A stretch of 64,000 bases of DNA from Alternaria dauci. Lineage: Eukaryota; Ascomycota; Dothideomycetes; Pleosporales; Pleosporaceae. A program made the translations under genes and the position numbers. A model generated the notes under the pieces. That model saw only the letters and a list, made by a program, of their open reading frames with translations, searched no databases and was not told the origin of the DNA. Location: the NCBI RefSeq assembly GCF_042100115.1, contig NC_091279.1, forward strand, positions 1,612,001-1,676,000, written 5' to 3'. This document shows, piece after piece, positions 60,757-64,000 of the stretch (its first letter is position 1; each line of letters opens with the position of its first letter).

Positions 60757-62562
60757 TTACTCGAGTGTTCGGTGGGCCGGCTGTCGCATCGCCATGCGCT
60801 TGTACCTCTTCGCCGTCGCGATCCTAATTCTCTTGCCCCACACGAGCAGGGGAATAAGAAGCAGCAGAATGGCAAAACAAAAGGCCGCCGTAATGATACA
60901 CACATTTTGCAGCCCCGTATCCTTCGTCCAGGGTGTGACTGTGAAAAGAATGATGACGGCAAATAGGTTCCGGACAAAGACGATGCCTATCATGACGTCT
61001 CCGAGAATCTGAGGATTGGATCATCAGCAAATGTGGTGCGTTCACGAAGCGCAGCGCTGCCGACTCACTTCTTGATAGCAGTCTGTCACATATGCCAGAG
61101 CGATACCGCTGGCCAATACGAAAGTGAAGCCGAACAAGCCGAACCCCACGGCCAATACCATCCAATGCACGCCCTAGCCGAGCAGTTAGTACACAGCATC
61201 ATCTATTGCGAGCTCTCAACATACCCTCGCCAACGCCAACCCGAACATTAGAATTCCGGCTGGAAGCAGCAGTGCCGAGGCAAGAGCGAGCCATAGTCGC
61301 ATTTCCGGTTCGTATACTCCGCGATTCCGTCTGGCAAACCACATGATAGATTTATCGTTCAAATAGCCACCGACGAAAAATCCCAGAAACGAGCCAGTAA
61401 ACGGGGCAATGTTCATGAGTCCTACTCCAGATGGCCCAAAGTTATACGGCAGTTGCAGCAGGTAGACTGCCTGTAGCGACGACATCAGTGCCAAGCACGC
61501 CAGCACTGTGCCATACGTGAGAGCAGCGTAAGCGACTGCTGGAAAGGTGGTCAATACTATGATTGGCTGGTAGAAATGGTGGCCAATCGGTTCCTTGGAC
61601 GGAGTAAAGAGCGCCAAGCGCTGGCGATATGTCTTTCGTGGCAAGGTCGTGTCAATTCGAGATTGCACCCGCTCCATACCACTAGCTTTAGTGTCTCCTT
61701 TGACATCTGCAACCTTCTGCGACTCCGAATCGGCATGCAAGGTCTCCAGTCCACCTGAGCCGAAAGGACCATGGGGTACACTGCGGCCGTTGAGGACGGG
61801 CACATACTTTGACTCTTCGAAGAACAGTAAGACGAGCGCGAGATTCAACGACAGGAAGATTGTGCACCACCACCAGATCCACCTCCAACCCTGGGATTCC
61901 ACTATGAAGCCAGAGGCCACCGGGCCAAGGGATGCACCTACGGATGTGAAGACGAGGTACCACGCGTTCATGGTTCCATGTTGGTGCACAAAGTACAGAT
62001 CGGCAATGGTAATCTGAACAACAGCCTCACTGATGGCACCCCCAAGACCAGCAAGGAAGTTGCTGCCCATCCAGTCACCGTACGTCCTAGTCTTGGCCTG
62101 CCAAATCACCGAACTCAGTTGCAGCGCTGAGCTGACCAGGTAAAGTGGCCGTCGCCCAAACTTGTGTACGAACGGCATGAAGATCATGCAGCCGATTGCG
62201 AGTCCAGCACAACTCATAGCGACTCCGTTGTTCAACTGATTGACGGAGAAGTACAGTTCGCGCATGAGAGAACCCCAGGATGTTGTGCCTGTCTGCAACT
62301 GTACAAAGGTCCAAAGCACGAAAAAGCCAACTAGGCCAAAGTTGACAGTCTTTCGCAGTTGGCTCCAGTTCAAGGGATCGTCTGGATCAGAGCTAGGCAC
62401 TGGGTGGAGGATGAGGTCGGATGTGGGTGTTGTCACTGGGAATGGGCTGTCAGTGTGCCATCTCATCGACCACAAACGAGAAGTCTTACTGTCCTCCAGC
62501 CGTATAGTGCCAGGCGCCCAGAAGTTTCCACCCTCTTCTCTAAGAGAACTCGAATCGGCCAT
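60757..62562 (-). CDS. MFS transporter, DHA1/polyamine-type
   Basis: Three exons (62562-61225, 61173-61069, 61008-60757) give 564 residues; introns 51 bp (gtatgt...ctag) and 60 bp (gtgagt...tcag). The N-terminus holds the family motif SSDPDDPLNWSQLRKTVNF, characteristic of the fungal DHA1 branch (fluconazole/polyamine transporters). TM2-3 loop: FVHKFGRRPLYLVSSALQ. A long central cytosolic loop (KVADVKGDTKASGMERVQSR) separates the halves. The later part has GLMNIAPFTGSFLGFFVGGY with NDKSIMWFARRNRGVYEPEM, a conserved segment, and exon 2 LASGIALAYVTDCYQE leads into ILGDVMIGIVFVRNLFAVI. Substrate unknown. It faces the Zn2Cys6 gene. Confidence 0.9.
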
Positions 62563-63087
62563 CGTCGTTGGGAGACGTTGATTAAGATAGATTCAATGCG
62601 GAGAGATGTCGACTACAGGCATCGAGCTTATTGGACGATAACCATCCTTATCGTTCTCCACAGCTTCTCGCGTATATATATTATATCAAACCCTCAGGCG
62701 GATCCATTCCGCTTTGTTGCCTTCCGCGTATCTCCATCCTGGACCCCGGAATGCACGTTCCCGCTCGTCAACGGGCCTAATCGAACGAATCGTGTAACGA
62801 ACAACCCCCCGGCTTGGCGTTGGCGGCTGTGGGGTAGTGGCACGCTAACAATTGCCGCTCAGACACGAAATGAATGCACGTACTCACCAGCAAGATACCA
62901 AGACCGTATCACGCTATCAGGAAGACGGAATTATGGCCCCACGTTCATGATCCTCGGTAATGTCCTACGGCAATTGAGGGTACAGCTAATGTACATATTT
63001 AGGGGGTGCCGATGCTCAACACGATACGTATAAACGCGTCTATCCTTGGTACAATCAAGAGCACTAGGTTTCACTGCTCACTCTGAT
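62563..63087. other. Divergent intergenic region
   Basis: 525 bp between the MFS transporter and the amidase. A TATATATATTATAT run at about 62672-62686 lies 110-125 bp upstream of the MFS start and could be its TATA element. Nothing else recognised. Confidence 0.45.
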
Positions 63088-64000
63088 ATGGCTGTCACAG
63101 CATGGGAAATCAAGGTTGCGGCCAAACGACAAGCTAGTCGCGACAAGATACCAGAAAAATGGCTTCTCCCGACATCCGTCACGCACTCACTTCAAGTACC
63201 GCTTTCAGACCATCCAACTCGAGTAATGGAGATGGACATTCCCCGGAAGTCGGGCATCTTGGACGAGAAAGAGCTCGATATAACTGAGAAGTTTACTGTT
63301 GAGGAACTGTTACAACAGCTCAGAATGGGCGTGCTATCGTCACTAGAAGTCACGATAGCGTTCTCCAAAAGAGCGGCCATAGCACAGCAGCTGGTCCGTT
63401 CGGCCTCTCTCCACATGTTTACATGTTCACTAACATAATACCCAAGCTATCTTGTCTTACCGAAACATGTGTTCCCGAAGCACAGGACCGAGCACGCTTC
63501 CTCGACGCTGAACGAGCTGCCGGCCGCATCGTAGGCCCCCTTCATGGTTTGCCAATCAGTGTCAAAGACGGGTTCCAGATCGCCGGCACAGCGGCGACCA
63601 TTGGCTTTGTCTCTTTCCTAGACCATGCCCTATCTGAAAAGAACTCGCCACTGGTGGAGATCTTGATGGAGCTGGGCGCCGTCATGTATGTCAAGACTAA
63701 TATCCCGCAGACGCTTATGGCAAGTCATCTCTCTTACGTCAACCTTGAGAAGATTGGTGATCTAACATTGCATAGACTGCAGACTCACACAACAACATCT
63801 TCGGGCGCACGTTGAACCCTCACAACACTACTTTGACGGCAGGAGGATCCAGTGGAGGAGAAGGTGCACTGGTTGCATTCCGAGGATCGCTCCTTGGTAT
63901 TGGAACAGACATCGCAGGTTAGTGAATGTCTCTGGCTATAGCAACTACGACTACTAACCAATGCCAGGCTCTATCCGTATACCGTCCCTTTGCTGTGGCA
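63088..64000 (+). CDS. Fungal amidase (acetamidase-like), 5' part, cut by the window end
   Basis: Amidase-signature enzyme hydrolysing small amides to acid and ammonia. Exons 63088-63393, 63447-63719, 63776-63917 and 63968 onward. The N-terminal half shows FTVEELLQQLRMGVLSSLEV, then GPLHGLPISVKDGFQIAGTA with the catalytic Lys, TADSHNNIFGRTLNP, and the signature GGSSGGEGALVAFRG. The cis-Ser is in GGSSGG and the nucleophile in GIGTDIAGSIRIP, split by intron 3 (gttagt...ccag). Intron 2 is GC-AG: ATG then GCAAGT, ending CATAG (56 bp), which restores the family sequence QTLMTADSHNN. Intron 1 (gtccgt...caag, 53 bp) is the least certain. The C-terminal half lies beyond the window. Confidence 0.9.

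Noticed and set aside
1..64000. CRISPR array, bacterial-type operons or ribosome binding sites
   Set aside because: The sequence is eukaryotic with spliced genes; no spaced short palindromic repeats were seen.

Overview
The window is nuclear DNA of a filamentous ascomycete, most likely from Pezizomycotina. Support for this: genes are split by 45-85 bp introns; the families are typical of the group (Zn2Cys6 regulator, fungal bZIP with a short N-terminal exon, galactose oxidase, S1/P1 nuclease, many MFS transporters); and the centre is an AT-rich block with the transition pattern of repeat-induced point mutation (RIP).

Left arm (1-17.6 kb, normal composition): a TetA/MFSD10-like MFS transporter, a Fat1/FATP-type very-long-chain acyl-CoA synthetase, a broken acyl-protein-thioesterase-like hydrolase (in-frame TAA), a Dal5/Liz1-type anion or vitamin transporter, an F-box-like protein of unknown role, a DUF89 (ARMT1/YMR027W) metal-dependent phosphatase, an ArsH-type NADPH:FMN reductase, a monocarboxylate-type MFS transporter with an in-frame TAG, and a bZIP regulator whose upstream region runs into the AT-rich block.

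Centre (about 17.7-43.8 kb): a 26 kb island without an open frame. CpA and TpG are almost absent, while CpT/ApG and some CpG remain, which is the CpA-to-TpA signature of RIP. Wrecked but readable transposon remains lie inside. On the + strand is a nested Ty3/gypsy element (about 194 bp LTRs at 32.74 and 43.22 kb; gag-protease, then RT-RNase H-integrase). On the - strand is a second gypsy-type pol (26.8-32.7 kb). Four co-oriented copies of a 1.35-1.5 kb repeat are flanked by 11-20 bp target-site duplications and end in an A-rich tail, with an older inverted copy at the left edge. Two of the four sit inside the + strand gypsy element. This repeat behaves like a non-LTR retroposon and I do not recognise its family; it is the most novel item here.

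Right arm (43.8-64 kb): galactose oxidase with a CBM32 module, an F-box protein, a DHA2-type MFS drug transporter, an unrecognised 196-residue protein, a secreted S10 serine carboxypeptidase, the centromeric histone H3 variant (CENP-A/CenH3) divergently paired with a derlin, an S1/P1 nuclease, a Zn2Cys6 regulator, an MFS transporter of the polyamine/fluconazole-resistance type, and the 5' part of a fungal amidase cut by the window end. Two introns are best explained as GC-AG introns (carboxypeptidase intron 1, amidase intron 2). Gene models were spliced by eye from reading frame, family conservation and splice consensus; exon ends are given in each entry.
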